From Gerris lacustris (Eukaryota; Arthropoda; Insecta; Hemiptera; Gerridae), in NCBI GenBank assembly GCA_951217055.1, contig OX578281.1:17027344-17091343 (forward strand): a DNA stretch of 64,000 bases. Direction: 5' to 3'. Of this stretch, positions 36,330-47,719 are shown piece after piece (position 1 is the first letter of the stretch; each line of letters starts with the position of its first letter). A program made the translations under genes and the position numbers. The notes under the pieces are model-generated. The model was not told the DNA's origin. It saw only the letters and a program-made list of their open reading frames with translations, and made no database searches.

Positions 36330-36940
36330 TAATAGTACATTATGCGTCTAGTGCGTAAAGTAGCATTTTGCATGCGAGTGTGGAGTTTGCACCCGAGCAA
36401 CAGCGAGGGTAGTAAAACTACACAAGCAATGCAAAATGCCGTTTTCGCACGAGTTGCTTACCGTACTTTATCTGCGATTGTTAGATTTAAATAATAAATA
36501 GAGAAAAAAATAAACTTCCTGTATGCAAGTTCGTATTTCTCTTTTGATAAAGATGACATTAATTCCTTAGTTGTATTTTGTGCCGAATTAATTATGTCGG
36601 GAGGCGTATTATTCTCCTCATATTCGTCATAATCACTTAAATCACTCATTGCTTTTCACTAAAAACTTGATATAAACCGTTACTTTTATTAAACAAACAG
36701 AAAGTTAGTTTTGTTAAATGTAAACAAACTCGCTAATCGTGCGTAAAGGTGAAGAATTCTTCTTTTTTACCACCCTAGGGCGGTAAGAAAGAGGAATTCT
36801 TCAGAATTATGAGACGCGCATGCGCAATGAATACAAGTACGTAAAGAATCACTTTCTACGCATCTAAACAGAGATACAATATTTATACGAGTATTTCGTA
36901 ACAATCGTAGATAAAAAAATATAATTAGTATTTTACTGTT
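36330..36940 (-). repeat. Repeat family G, copy 1
   Basis: Inverted relative to 40640-41200. Shared blocks in order: GCGTCTAGTGCG, AGTAGCATTTTGCATGCGAG, GGAGTTTG, CGAGGGTAGTAAAAC, GCACGAGTTGC, an ORF start, CTCGCTAATCGTGCGT, GGTGAAGAATTC, CCCTAGG and GCGCATGCGCA. Contains the 63-residue frame at 36458-36649. Confidence 0.75.
36458..36649 (-). CDS. Short ORF in family G repeat, resembling the N-terminus of a recombinase-like protein
   Basis: 63 residues: acidic start MSDLSDYDEYEENNTPPD, then KELMSSLSKEKYELAYRKF. The S-K-x-x-Y-x-x-A-Y-x-K-F pattern is like the N-terminal SAM-like segment seen in tyrosine-recombinase-related proteins of animal mobile elements (Crypton-type and relatives). The C-terminal residues after KF look like intron or readthrough. 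The second family copy has a stop early (MSD*), so any function belonged to a parent element. No catalytic part is present. The assignment is a guess; the repeat context is solid. Confidence 0.3.
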   Translation of the reverse strand: MSDLSDYDEYEENNTPPDIINSAQNTTKELMSSLSKEKYELAYRKFIFFSIYYLNLTIADKVR

Positions 36941-38045
36941 ATATAAGTTTAAGTTGTTACTATAACACGATCGAGATAATTAATGAGTTTAAATCTGTGA
37001 TTGCATATACGTGCGTTTTAATGCTTATTGATATTTTCTATTCCTTTTTATTGTGCCAGGAATGATTGCAGTTGTTTTAAATAACATTAAAACTTGTATA
37101 ACTTGTTTTTTTTTCTCGTAAATTTAAGTGTTAAATGTAGCTCTGTGAAGCAAAGGATAACCCCTTTCATTTTTACCTTTTTTTTTTTTTTTTTCATATT
37201 TTCTCACTTTTATATATATAAAACTTATTTTATACACAGACAAACAATTTATAGTTGTACATTTATATGTATATTAAAAGTTACGTCTGTAACAACCCCC
37301 ACCCTAACGTGTATAAAGGCAATTTTCAGTCGTTACATTAAAAGGTATTAACTAAAAATGGAAAAAAAGGAACTGAATCAACTCTTTGCATGTTAACTAA
37401 TGAATGGTTTTATCGATTTTTTAATTTTCGAATTCCCTTTGTTACTTTTTTGTTTTGGAGGTGGAACTATGTCCTTCCCCTGTGAAAAAAGTTGTGTTTT
37501 TAGATTGGGTGAAGGGAAAATGTATTAAGTGGGCAAGGCAAAGAGACGTTCGGGGCATTTTACTAATTACGTTAGAGTTTTCAACCTCCCCTCCCCCACT
37601 AAAAACCCCGGGTTCTCTTTAGAATTTGATTACTACATCAGATAAGGTTGTTGTGGTTATAGTCCTAGGTTTGCCTGGAGGCCAAGCTAATTGCAGGGGA
37701 GAGGTGATATTGTTTTTGGGGCTGGTGTTTTGCCTCCTGGTGTGCATGCACACCTAACTGGAGCCTTGTCTGAAATCCTCCCCTCGTGTGGTTTTGTGTC
37801 CGAAATAGTGTTTTAATTGATACGGGCTCCGTGGCCCGTAAAACACGTTTTTGTGTGAAAATGGAATACAAAAAACGTGCATGTCCTTTTTTCGTGTAAA
37901 AAGAATTATCTCGAAATGTGTAAATTCAAATTGTTATTGTTTATACATATTTTGCACCTTTTAACTAAACATAAGTATGTATTCATTTTGATTTTCCTAC
38001 TATACTTGGCATCGGGTGACTCCGTCAATAGATAATAGTTAAATT
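36941..38045. other. Non-coding DNA
   Basis: Poly(T) at 37175-37194. 37640-37860 is less AT-rich with an open minus-strand frame but no recognised motif. Confidence 0.4.
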
Positions 38046-38190
38046 TTAGAGGCCCGTGGTTCAAGTCCCGGTGCTAGAGTCTATTTTTCTCTGTCTGTCT
38101 CCCTTTGTTAATAATAATTATAATTTGATTTAAAATAAAATTAAAACTTTCTGTAGTATGAATACTACCTAAAACTTAAAAATGAAATTT
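38046..38190 (+). mobile_element. Family T copy 2, 5'-truncated at the anticodon region
   Basis: Starts TTTTAGAGGCCCGTGGTTCA (3' half of the tRNA-like part), then the common tail TCTATTTTTCTCTGTCTGTC, the TIR TAATAATTATAATTTGATTT and the GTAGTATGAATACTACC palindrome. No left TIR. Confidence 0.75.
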
Positions 38191-38474
38191 ATAATAGTTA
38201 AACTAATAGTTCTCATTTTTACCGTCCTCTTTTATGCAATATCCCAGTTGTAGAATTAGATAATTATCGGACAGAGAATAGACCAACTATACACTGCTAC
38301 ACGATGTGTTTATCATCAGTGTTAAACAGCCTCACCTCTTTGTCGCTCTTTCCAAATTTTAACCATAGCAAAATTTGTAGATGTTTGAACTTTCGCTTCG
38401 AACGAGTTGTATCGAACGCTAAATATACACCGATTCCCTTTGATATCAAGGAAAATTAAGAGAGTCAGATAATA

Positions 38475-38540
38475 AATGTACCCCAACCTACTACCTGGAT
38501 CTAATTACAGATCCTTGCCTTTACACCACAATTTTCTGAA
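38475..38540 (-). mobile_element. tRNA-derived SINE fragment (family of 2945-3016)
   Basis: Minus strand shares ATTGTGGT, GGATCTGT, TTAG-TCC and GTAGG spacing with the first copy. The A-box region is lost. Confidence 0.4.
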
Positions 38541-38575
38541 TGGTTTTCACCTGACCAAATGTAAATATACAATAA

Positions 38576-38697
38576 TATACATATTGTACAGTCTACATGT
38601 TGTTCAGTGTACATATTTTACAGTGTAAATATTGTACAGTGTACATATTGTACGTATTGTACATATTTTACATATTGTACAGTGTGCAAATTGTACA
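38576..38697. repeat. Degenerate TACATATTGTACAGTG tandem repeat
   Basis: About seven near copies of a roughly 18-20-bp TACATATTGTACAGTG word. Confidence 0.85.
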
Positions 38698-38699
38698 CT

Positions 38700-38960
38700 T
38701 AGGTCGATATCTTACTTGGATTCCGGAATCCGATTCGTGATTGCGATTCGTTGATGTGATTCATAAAAAATGTTGATTCTTAATAGAATTGAGGTGGCCA
38801 ACCATCCCTAGCGGCTTGATTTGAGAATCTCATATGAATTGCCTACCGCAATCGTAGTCTAAACGGCACTCTTTGTTTCGTTTGAATATTTCACTAGTGA
38901 ATCAGATTCAAAAAAATCCGATTCGCGAATGCGATTCATGTATAAGATTAAAAAAAGTAT
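38700..38960. repeat. ATTCCGATTCG-rich imperfect inverted repeat
   Basis: CCGATTCGTGATTGCGATTC near 38728 and CCGATTCGCGAATGCGATTC near 38918 bound a region with mirrored GATTC/GAATC words. May be one end structure of the element that carries the 39062 ORF. Confidence 0.45.
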
Positions 38961-39061
38961 GAAGACTGAGTCACTTTCTTCTCAATTCTGTTCCCACTCG
39001 CCAACTCTTTGGTCTTCATCCTCGTAGTCAATTCAACTTCGTGTTTTATTTCAATTTATAA

Positions 39062-39217
39062 ATGGACGAGGCAGAAGTTTTAGCAGTTGGGTATTTTGCT
39101 AAGAAAACTGAGAAATATAGGAAACTTTGGGTGCATCCCATTAACCAAGAAAAAGCTGGAGAAAGAGCTAATATTTGGGATTTCAGCTCTGTGGTTAAAA
39201 TGAGGCGTAAACATTGA
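39062..39217 (+). pseudogene. Possible PIF/Harbinger-type transposase N-terminal fragment
   Basis: 51 codons, MDEAEVLAVGYFAKKTEKYR then KLWVHPINQEK, ending at TGA. The R-x-x-W-V-H-P-I-N-x-x-(R/K) string is what begins many HARBI1-like nuclease proteins, which normally continue for more than 300 residues with a DDE domain. The frame stops early and no further part is visible, so it is a remnant or a chance likeness. Confidence 0.4.
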
Positions 39218-40490
39218 AGAACTATTTTTTATATCTTTCTCTCTACCAATTATACTAATGATTTATTTTTAATATTATTGATAAAGTCATTAATTTAGAT
39301 TCTTACTTCTTTAAATTTACTTTTACCAAAGGATAACATGAAAATAAACTTGTGCCACTTTTTGCTTACTCCATTCTTGGCTTGTACTTTACAAAGACTA
39401 GGAAAAGGAAGGCGCATCAGTTTTAAGATGTATTATTCATAGGCGAGTTTAACTCTGTTGCTACAGTACCGTGTACAAGACAGAGGTTCCTGTGGTAGCC
39501 ATTGTAATGAAAGGCTTGGATCTCAACAGTGTCACTGTTTTATTCACTCGTACTGCCTAGAGTATTAGTTAATTATTCAGTTAAAGCAGCGGCAGCTCTT
39601 CCGACACTCTCGGGTCAAAAAACATCTTCAACGCCTCTTTCCACTCAAAATCTAAATAACTTTTCCTTTCTGTTGTTTTAGTTTTTTATTAAATTCATTT
39701 TTTAAATTTTTAATTTCAATTATTTTCTTATCCTTTTGTGAATTAATTATGGGAACTGTTCTTATTATTTATTACATATTCCGTTTAAGTTTTCAAAGTA
39801 TAAGGAAGCATTAAATTTTATTTTAAAGATAAACTATATCCTGGTGTGGGACAACAACAAGTTGACTAAGGAGATTCTTCTTTTAACCCATTTATTTATT
39901 TTATTCTAAATATTCTGCTTTATTTTTTAATAAACTTACTTCAGTTTGTCGTCAAAAGTAGTTAAGTTTTATTTACCACAAGATAAAGTGAGTGTCAAAT
40001 GTAAAAATAATTGATTTCAAATGAGCAATTTATTTTTTGAAGAATCAGAGGTTATAAAACCGGAGACTTTCTTGTTTGAAGTGTTCGATGTGAACGAACA
40101 AAAAAATATGTTTTTCCGTGGTAGGCTGTGAAATAGTAACTTTAGAGCCTAAAAAACATAGCTAAAATCCATTTTTTCATTACGTGGACTTAAAAATCTT
40201 TTCATTACTCCTAGCTGTTTAGAAAAAATTTTTTACGTCCTAGGAACTAAAAGATTTTTATTTTCCGGCGGGTTGTTGTCAAAACTTCCGTTAGTATCGC
40301 TGCAGTCTTTGTAGAAATGCTCTAGTACGATAAAAATCCGCTAGATGTCAATGCGTTTTATTTATCTTTTCTTATAGTGTAACCTCTTTTTAAGGTTTCT
40401 TTTTTTAAGTCTTAAGTATGTACTAATATTTGTTATTATTATATATTGATTAGTGATTAATATTTAATTTTTCATTGTCTGCTACCTCGG
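39218..40490. other. AT-rich non-coding DNA
   Basis: No gene or repeat partner recognised. Confidence 0.45.
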
Positions 40491-40512
40491 AAAAAACAGC
40501 ATATGCTACGCT

Positions 40513-40612
40513 ACTGTGAAGTGTTTTTTCTTTACCTTGGCAATATTTACTGTCTCGCTTCGCTCGACAGTAAATGTAATTGCCGCTGTAAAGAAAAAAC
40601 TCACTTCACAGC
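40513..40612. repeat. 100-bp hairpin MITE
   Basis: CTGTGAAGTGTTTTTTCTTTAC at the left and its near-complement at the right. The inner arms TTTACTGTCTCGCTTCGC / GCTCGACAGTAAATG make an almost continuous hairpin. It sits just outside family G copy 2. Confidence 0.85.
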
Positions 40613-40639
40613 CTAGTAACATAATATACTATTATCTAC

Positions 40640-41200
40640 GATTGATACGAAATATAAACATTATATCTCAGTTTAGATGTATAGAAAGTGATTCTTTTCT
40701 TAGCTGTATTCATTACGCATGCGCGTTCATAATGAGGTGAAGAATTCCTCTTTTTTCCGCCCTAGGTCCAAAAAAGAGGGATTCTTCACCTTAACGCACG
40801 ATTAGCGATTTTGTTTACATTCTTATTTGCTGTTTGTTTAATTAAAGTAACTGTTTATATCGAGTTTTTAGAGAAACAATGAGTGATTAAGTGATTATGA
40901 AGAAAATGAGGAGAATTATACGCCTTCCGAAATAATTAATTCGGCACAAAATACAACTAATGAATTAATATCATCTTAATCAAAAGAGAAATACGTACTT
41001 ACAGGAAGTTTATTAATTTTTTCTTCTGTATTTATTATTAAAATCTACAATCGTAAATAAAGTACGGTACGCAACTCGTGCGAAAACTGCATTTTGCTCG
41101 AGTGGTTTTACTACCCTCGCTATCGCTCTGGTTCAAACTCCACACTCGCATGCAAAATGCTACTTTCCGCACTAGACGCGTAATGCACTATTACGGATAT
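40640..41200 (+). repeat. Repeat family G, copy 2
   Basis: Inverted partner of 36330-36940, about 3.7 kb away. The ORF start is kept (ATGAGTGATTAAG) but with an immediate stop, so this copy is non-coding. Ends with GCATTTTGC/GCAAAATGC inverted words. Confidence 0.75.
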
Positions 41201-41504
41201 TTATGAAAAAGCTGTTACATAGGAGTTAATGATTATTTCATAATTTTGAGGGATAAAATAATAAATGTCCTTGTACAATAATACATTTGCCACATTCGGT
41301 GTCATTGCAATCTACACATATAAAAAAGTAAATAAATTGCCCACATAAAGTGTTCATAAGCAATTTAACAAATTCAACGATCAATTAGCCAGCATAATCG
41401 ACAGCAGTTTGAATCTGGTGGCCATTTAAACGTTTTTATTTTAGCGCAAAGAAGGATTGGTACAAAAACGAAACCAAATATGTATATATTTAGTTAAAAT
41501 ATGA

Positions 41505-41640
41505 AGTGTTAGTGGAGGTCATCATGAAGTTTTGAATGAAAAAATGTCTTTCCACGTACAATATATTTAATAAAATTCAAAGCCGCTTTCAGCCACTGTA
41601 GGGCAATCATCAGTGCGGAAAATTGATAAATGTTAATTAT
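41505..41640 (-). mobile_element. Penelope-like 3' fragment with hammerhead-like core
   Basis: Minus strand 41614-41587 reads ACTGATGATTGCCCTACAGT then GGCTGAAAGC. This has the hammerhead-type order CTGATGA, a short stem (GCC/GGC), GAAA. It is followed by TTTGAATTTTATTAAATAT. The arrangement is common at Penelope-like element ends. No coding sequence. Confidence 0.5.
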
Positions 41641-41670
41641 AACGTTGAAAGATGGAAGGGCAGTGAGTCA

Positions 41671-41723
41671 TACCAAACCAGCAACCGATACAAGACTGTC
41701 TTACTCCCGTTGCTGGTTTGGTA
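41671..41723. repeat. 15-bp perfect stem with 23-nt loop
   Basis: TACCAAACCAGCAAC (41671-41685) pairs with GTTGCTGGTTTGGTA (41709-41723). Confidence 0.85.
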
Positions 41724-41992
41724 TAACCCATTCTACTAAGGCGTTTTCCTCTTTCATTTAACTCTTTATATGACGCGCTCACGTTAAAAAATATGATTTT
41801 TTGGGGCTTCCCTATATTTTTCCTGTGTTAAGTTTATTTATTGCTCATAACATAAGGGAAAAGTATTGATTATTTTTTTTATTGTATTGATTATTTGTGT
41901 CAGGTACTTAAGACGATACTGGTGCATTAATCAATACAGACTAACGCAGTAAATTTTGAAGGTCCTCGGATTTTGCATACAGACCCTAATTA

Positions 41993-42755
41993 CAGTAGAG
42001 TCTCGCTAATCCGGGTTTGACGGGACCAGACCCAGTCCGGATTACCGAAAATCCGGATTAAACGGATTCAGTTTTAAAATGACTGTAAAACAAGTTTTAG
42101 TTGGGTAAAACTATTAAAATCGAGATTTACTATTAAAAAGGAGATTTACGATTAAAAAATATGTACCTCTATTAGTCTCAAAGACTGTTCTGTCACCACT
42201 CCGAATATCAGATAAATTAAATTACGCAGGTGCAGGTATAGAAGAGACTTCCAGAGAAACAAGCTGTGTTCCGAAATGAAATTCGAGCACCGGCTAATCA
42301 TTTCACAAAAAGTTAAGACATAGTACACTGGCGGCTGGGGGGCATTTCACGGAACTCCGTTGAACCGCCGCTACGTGTTTCTTTAAATCCTCTTCTCATC
42401 TCAGTCACATATAATTACATTTCCTGGAATACACTACCTTTATATCTTCCGCCCTACATTTGTATGGAATCCAAACAGATTTATCGATGTTCTTACTTAT
42501 TCATAATTATTCTAAATCTGTTTATTTTTAACAGAAGTACCGGGTATTCCTCGTGTCGAACGTTGGAATGTACACCTGTAAACTATACTAGGAACATTTT
42601 TATAAATGGTAATAGACAATAAAAGCAAAAATCCTGATAATCTTAACAATTCATAAATCTGAATAGACCCTAGTTCCAAAATGTACATCTTTTTGGCCCG
42701 TCCGGATTATACGGATGTCCGGACTAGCGGGGTCCGGATTAGCGGGACTCTACTG
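41993..42755. mobile_element. pogo/Tigger-like element, non-autonomous (763 bp)
   Basis: Left end CAGTAGAGTCTCGCTAATCC; the complement of the right end is CAGTAGAGTCCCGCTAATCC. TA at 41991-41992 and 42756-42757. Further inverted CGGATT blocks extend the TIR beyond 25 bp. CAGT(A/G)…CTCG…TAATCCGG with TA target is the usual form of pogo-group Tc1/mariner elements. No transposase frame in the interior. Confidence 0.9.
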
Positions 42756-42757
42756 TA

Positions 42758-43724
42758 CTGGGATATATATATTATTATGGGATATATATATATTACTTTC
42801 TTGTTGTCCCTTTAATTCACCATTTATCATCATTATTACTTTGAAAGCATTTTTACTTTCTGAGATAGATTAAATATTCGCTAGAAGGTGATCGTCGATA
42901 CAATATCGACACAATATTACCACAATATCGACCAAGAAATATTAATTAATTGTAAAGGTGTAATTTTGTTGTTTATGTTATCGATACATTTATATATTAA
43001 TCACTAATAAGAAAGCCTTGAGTGTAATGGCTACTTAAAGTTATTCGTGTTCTCAATCTATTTGATGTGGAAAGTTTACTCATCTCTGCAAATCCTGCAA
43101 AAAAACTTCTTCAATATGATCTCTACAAATAGAACCAATAAAAATCGGAGTAAATCGAACTCAGCGGAGAGGTTTTCGAGAAGTGAAGCGAGCATTGTAT
43201 GCAAATAAGCAAATAAGAGTTCTAGATTGAAGACTTGCACCTTCAGTCTTACTTTTATGAAAATAGGTGAAGAGGGGCAACTTTATAGTTTCTAGACTTT
43301 ACCAGAGAAATACAAAACACTTGCCTTGCTTTTTTCTCCCTTTCATTCAGTGAGATAGTTTTGAAAATATACAGATATAAGGGTATTTTTTTACAGTTTA
43401 GGTTACATTCTATTACATAAACGCTAATAGATTTTTTGCTTTACCTTTTGTAATCAGCATATTGTGTGCTTTACGGCAAGATGTTCAATTTTTATCAGGC
43501 TATTTCACAATATTTCTTTTGTTGGTTCGAAAACGTGCTTAAAAGAGTCTCGCAATAATGAATATTGTTTCTGGCACTTAATAATAAGAAGTTAATAATA
43601 TAATTATAGCAATAGAGCTTTGTTTTTTCATGGTCTAAAACAATAAAAATGGTTTGAAAAAAAGGAATATACACAATGCAAACAATGTGGCAAACACTAT
43701 TTTGATTGAATTGAATTAGTGTGT
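42758..43724. other. Non-coding DNA
   Basis: TA-rich run at 42765-42800. No gene seen. Confidence 0.45.
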
Positions 43725-43995
43725 ATCTTAAATCAAATTATAATTATCATTAACTGCGGGGGATATACAGAGAAAAATAGACCCCAGCACCGGGACGTGA
43801 ACCACGGGCCTCCTACATATCCGTTACAGGCACTCTTACCAACTGAGCTATACTGGAGGCCCGTGGTTGAAGTCCCGGTGCTGGGGTCTATTTTTCTCTG
43901 TATGTCTCCCGTAGTTAATGATACATATTTATAATTTGATTTAAATTAAAATTTAATCTTTCCGCAGTAAGAGTACTACTTAAAAATTAAAAAAA
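43725..43995. mobile_element. Family T copy 3, head-to-head hairpin
   Basis: Left half (minus strand): TIR, AGAGAAAAATAGACC, then a full-length tRNA-like part (A box GCTCAGTTGG, B box GTTCACGTCCC). Right half (plus strand): begins at GGAGGCCCGTGG (3' tRNA half) and runs through TCTATTTTTCTCTGTATGTC and the TIR to GAGTACTAC. The two halves form one large hairpin. Confidence 0.8.
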
Positions 43996-44350
43996 AATAA
44001 TTTCTAATTGATTGTACTAGGTACAGGTACTAATTGAGTACTTTATAATTATAAGCGTTAAATCTCGGTCTAGTTCTATTGCCGTGAATATTGGCTTGCT
44101 AGATTTGTAAAAAGATTGAAAGCTTGGATTCAGGACTTGGTATCGGTAACGTCAGAGAAAATTATTCTCCAGTAAGGCTCAGTTGGTAAGAGCGCCTGTA
44201 ACGGATATTTGGAGACTGGTGGACTCGTGGTTCAAGTCCCGATGCTGGGGTCTATTTTTCTTTGTATGTCTCCCGTAGTTAATAATAATTATAATTTGAT
44301 TTAAATTAAAATGTAATCTTTCCGTAGTAAGAATACTACCTAAAACTTAA
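43996..44350 (+). mobile_element. Family T copy 4
   Basis: Same layout as 33683-34015: TTCTAATTGATTGTAC, GGTACAGGTAC, TATAATTATAAGCG, then the tRNA-like GGCTCAGTTGGTAAGAGCGC … GTTCAAGTCCC, TIR and GAATACTACC. Directly follows copy 3. Confidence 0.8.
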
Positions 44351-44391
44351 AAAAATTGAATTAGTGTGTATCTTTAAATCTTGACTTTTTT

Positions 44392-44905
44392 ACATTCCCA
44401 TATAAAAAGTTAGTATTGTAATGGCGCGAATATTTGATTTAGGGATTTTGAGGATTTCGAGGTCCCCTGAGTTAAAAGTGGTTATTTAAAAATGTCTGTC
44501 TTTTCAAACGCGTGGAGCCTAAACGTAGGTCCGATTTTGACGAAATTTGTAAATGTTCAGAAAAATCATATCACGAGACGAAATTGAGAAATAAATAATA
44601 GCTCCAAATCTGGGGGCGCTACCTCCAAAAAAAAAATTGAAAAAAACGTGAAAAAAAATATTTCTCTAGTACGATTCCGACGATTTTGATTAAAACATCT
44701 AAAATGTAGTCCATTTTAATACAAATTTAAGGATACAAGCCGTTTTCCCGGGAAAATCTAGTTCCTGAGAAAAATAGCTTTAATCGTGGACAGAGAGAGA
44801 TTCCCCGCTGAGGAGAAGTTATTTTTTTGATAAATTTTGATAAAATGTCGAATAATAAATAAATGTACCCACGAAAACTAATAAATGGAAAACACTGGGC
44901 TTAGT
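44392..44905 (+). repeat. Dispersed repeat family A, copy 2
   Basis: AGTATTGTAATGGCG, CGATTTTGACGAAATTTG, GTTCAGAAAAATCATA, CGTTTTCCCGGGAAAATC, TAGTTCCTGAGAAAAATAGC and GGAAAACACTGGGC are shared with 60683-61245; diverged from 6668-7150. Confidence 0.8.
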
Positions 44906-45740
44906 ACTGCCACTTCACTGCAAACTTTAGATTTGCCACTAGGTTAGACTACGTAGGAGATCATATGTATTGTTTCGGTATAATAACAACCCCTGAGAGC
45001 CTGATTGGTGATTTTGGAAACCTAAACAGTGTCATGTACTTAAAATGTACTGACATCTTGCTATGGACTTATACAATCATACAAAAACGACAACTTAGAA
45101 GAAATGGGAGTACCAGAGGCATAATAGCCACTTTCCCAAAGCTGCGGTTATACATATAGAAAACAAGAAGAAGGAGAAAAAATGCTTTCAGTTCAGCAGA
45201 AAAAAAGAAACAGTTATTTTATTATGTGGGACAGTGTACTTAGTAGTCCATTACAGTATATTAAGTGTATAATTATGATATTGCATAATTTTGAGCTTTA
45301 GTTCCTTTAGAAATGTTTTTAAATGTGGTTATTTAGAAATTTATAGAGTTTAGCATAGCTGGAAAATGCCTGTTTTGTTTACTTAATTACTTCTTGTCAC
45401 CAAAATCAATTAATTCCAATCAGATCGTTGTCAAGTTGAGTGATTTGTTAATCAAGATTGCTGATAATCAAAATTTAAAGAAAGTAGTATTGACCAAGAC
45501 TCATCTCTCAATTTCCTTCTTAGTCGGAAAAACACTTATTGATTATTTTTGATTTTCGAGAAATTATTAATAAATTGTTAGCTTTAGATGTTTACATAAT
45601 TTATTCAATCTGATATAGTTTTTTTTTTTTAGACTTTATTTAGTTTGTGACATGTTTACCTTATTGACATATTAGTTAGATCTTATATAATGATTATTTT
45701 TATTATGAGTAAAAATAAAATCGATAAATTATTATGTACT
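44906..45740. other. Non-coding DNA
   Basis: A 64-codon open frame at 44965 has no recognised motif. Confidence 0.4.
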
Positions 45741-45743
45741 TCA

Positions 45744-45840
<97 letters not shown>

Positions 45841-45851
45841 TATATAATGAT
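45741..45851. repeat. Poly(A)/(TA)n simple repeat
   Basis: A run at 45743-45761 followed by a long TA run. Confidence 0.95.
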
Positions 45852-45994
45852 TTTTTCCTGGATAGATTATATTATTAAATTACTTCAAAAATTGATAGAG
45901 TACGTTGGAAAAAATGACGTTCGAAAATTGATTAATAACCGAGCTATGCAATTGTATCAATCAGTTGTGTATTAAAAATATGGACAATTCGGTA

Positions 45995-46225
45995 CTTCTT
46001 TAGATTCCTTATGTTTTTTGTTTTTTTTAGAATATAAATGATTTTGACTAAATAACCATTAAGACAAAAAGATGTTTAGTCCAATCTGCTTTGGGACAAA
46101 GGAATATCACACTTCTGTTTTTATAAGCGGGGTAACAGTCTAAAGAACATTACGTACGCCTTTTTTAAAGAGTTACCCCTTTTGTTTTGTTTTTTATGAG
46201 GGGAGTAACAATCTAAAGAAGTGCC
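45995..46225 (-). mobile_element. Fragment related to the 23711 pogo-like MITE
   Basis: Shares TAGTCCAATCTGCTTTGGGA, CAAAGGAATATCACACTTCT and GGGGAGTAACAATCTAAAGA with the inverse of 23760-23880. The outer TIRs are not seen. Confidence 0.6.
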
Positions 46226-46247
46226 GGCAATTCTTAGTTTTGTGATG

Positions 46248-46616
46248 TCCAGCCTCGTAATCAGATGTGTATTAAAAATTAGAGTACTTCGTTGTTCACT
46301 TTATATTCACTACACTTCTACCTTTTAATAGACAAAAGAGTGATTTCCTTTGTCTAAAAGTTCTCTTTAGACAATGGAATACAGTGTATAAAAGTGGAAT
46401 ATAGTCCAGGGAATTGGGGCTGAAAAAGGGGCCTTACCTTACAAAAGGTAAAGTACTTCTAATTTTTTGATATGTTATATAGGTCGGTTCCGTGGTTCAG
46501 AAATTAATTTTTCAACCCCCCCGTTGGGCGTTGAAAATACTTTTATCAGTGTAGCCCTGCAAAAAAGTTTTGAGACTCCGGTCTATATAATATATAGAAT
46601 ATGTGACGAGGCTGGA
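46248..46616. repeat. Possible small MITE
   Basis: TGTCCAGCCTCGT at the left and ACGAGGCTGGACA at the right. The interior has no gene. No clear target duplication. Confidence 0.35.
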
Positions 46617-46639
46617 CAGATATAACATAGTTATATTAT

Positions 46640-47130
46640 TTCTGTAAAACCACGTTGCTAAAACAAGTTTATTATGCCTTAGTACAATCTCTATTATCCT
46701 ATGGCATTATTGCCTGGGGATCAGCCCCCACATCCATTTTAGCACCATTAGTACTAGCCCAAAAAGCAATAATCAAAACTGTACTCAAAAAGCCAATCAT
46801 TTACCCTACAGAGCTACTCTTTAATGACTTCCCTGTATTTAATATAACTCAGCTATATAAGAAACAGATCCTACTACATTACTTCAAAATAGAGAAACAC
46901 ATGCCAAACCACCCTTATCAAACGAGAGCTAAAACTGACTAACAAACAAAAAACCCAACCTACCACACGATCCTCCTACAGAACCATGCTAGCTCTATAG
47001 CCCCAAAAATCTTCAACCATCTTCCTTTAGCAACAAGAGAACAGAACAACTATAACAAATACAAAAAAGATGTAATTTACTGGCTCACATCTTCCACCAT
47101 CACAAACAAAAAAAACCAAAACTAGTTACT
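46640..47130 (+). pseudogene. LINE ORF2 C-terminal remnant
   Basis: 46655-46942 encodes LKQVYYALVQSLLSYGIIAW then GS … LVLAQKAIIKTVLKKP … YPTELLFNDF. This is the segment after the catalytic domain of CR1/Jockey-like reverse transcriptases (thumb region, usually Y..L..S.L.YGI..WG…QK…R). A stop at 46940 and a shifted continuation to about 47125 (…IFNHLPLATR … YNKYKKDVIYWL) complete the usual C-terminus. 5'-truncated, as LINE copies often are. Confidence 0.7.
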
Positions 47131-47719
47131 ATTTTTATCATATTAATAACACTTATCTTCTCTTACTTACTAATTACCTTATCCTCACATTTTCTTCTAC
47201 TTCTTTATTTTTTATACTTATTCTATACTCACACTTACATTAATATTTACTCTTAGTCTTGTTTATTATCATTTTCTACAAATTCTATATTATAACTAGG
47301 CATCGCGTGGCTCTATCATTGAAGCGAGCGTATTGCAATAAAATACTGAATATTGCAATTTGTTAATCATGTTAAATGTCATCATAGTTTAAGTTAAGTG
47401 GAAGAGGTTAGTGCGGAGTAGAGTGGGGGTACTCGGTACAAAGCTTTACTTCCTAAACAAACCTTCACACAATACGACTATATGAATCTTAACCATAGCT
47501 TTTAAATTATTATTATATATCAGTGGCGTACACAGGGGGGGGGGGGGGGGGGGCCCAAGGGGCCCTGGCCCCCCCGAAATGATTACATACCTAAGACCCG
47601 CCATACACTTAAAACAAAAAAACACAGTAATGACAGATGCATTCGAATTGGCTGTAAATATTTTCCAATAAAAGGAATTAATTAAGTATTATCTTATGGT
47701 GTGTATACACTTAATCACC

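Noticed and set aside
37665..37871. Minus-strand ORF in a GC-richer patch
   Set aside because: No RT or other motif could be confirmed; not annotated as a gene.
47521..47580. Poly(G) and GGGCCC tract as a G-quadruplex regulatory site
   Set aside because: It lies at the hAT terminus, and similar G/C runs are common in such ends; no evidence for a regulatory role.
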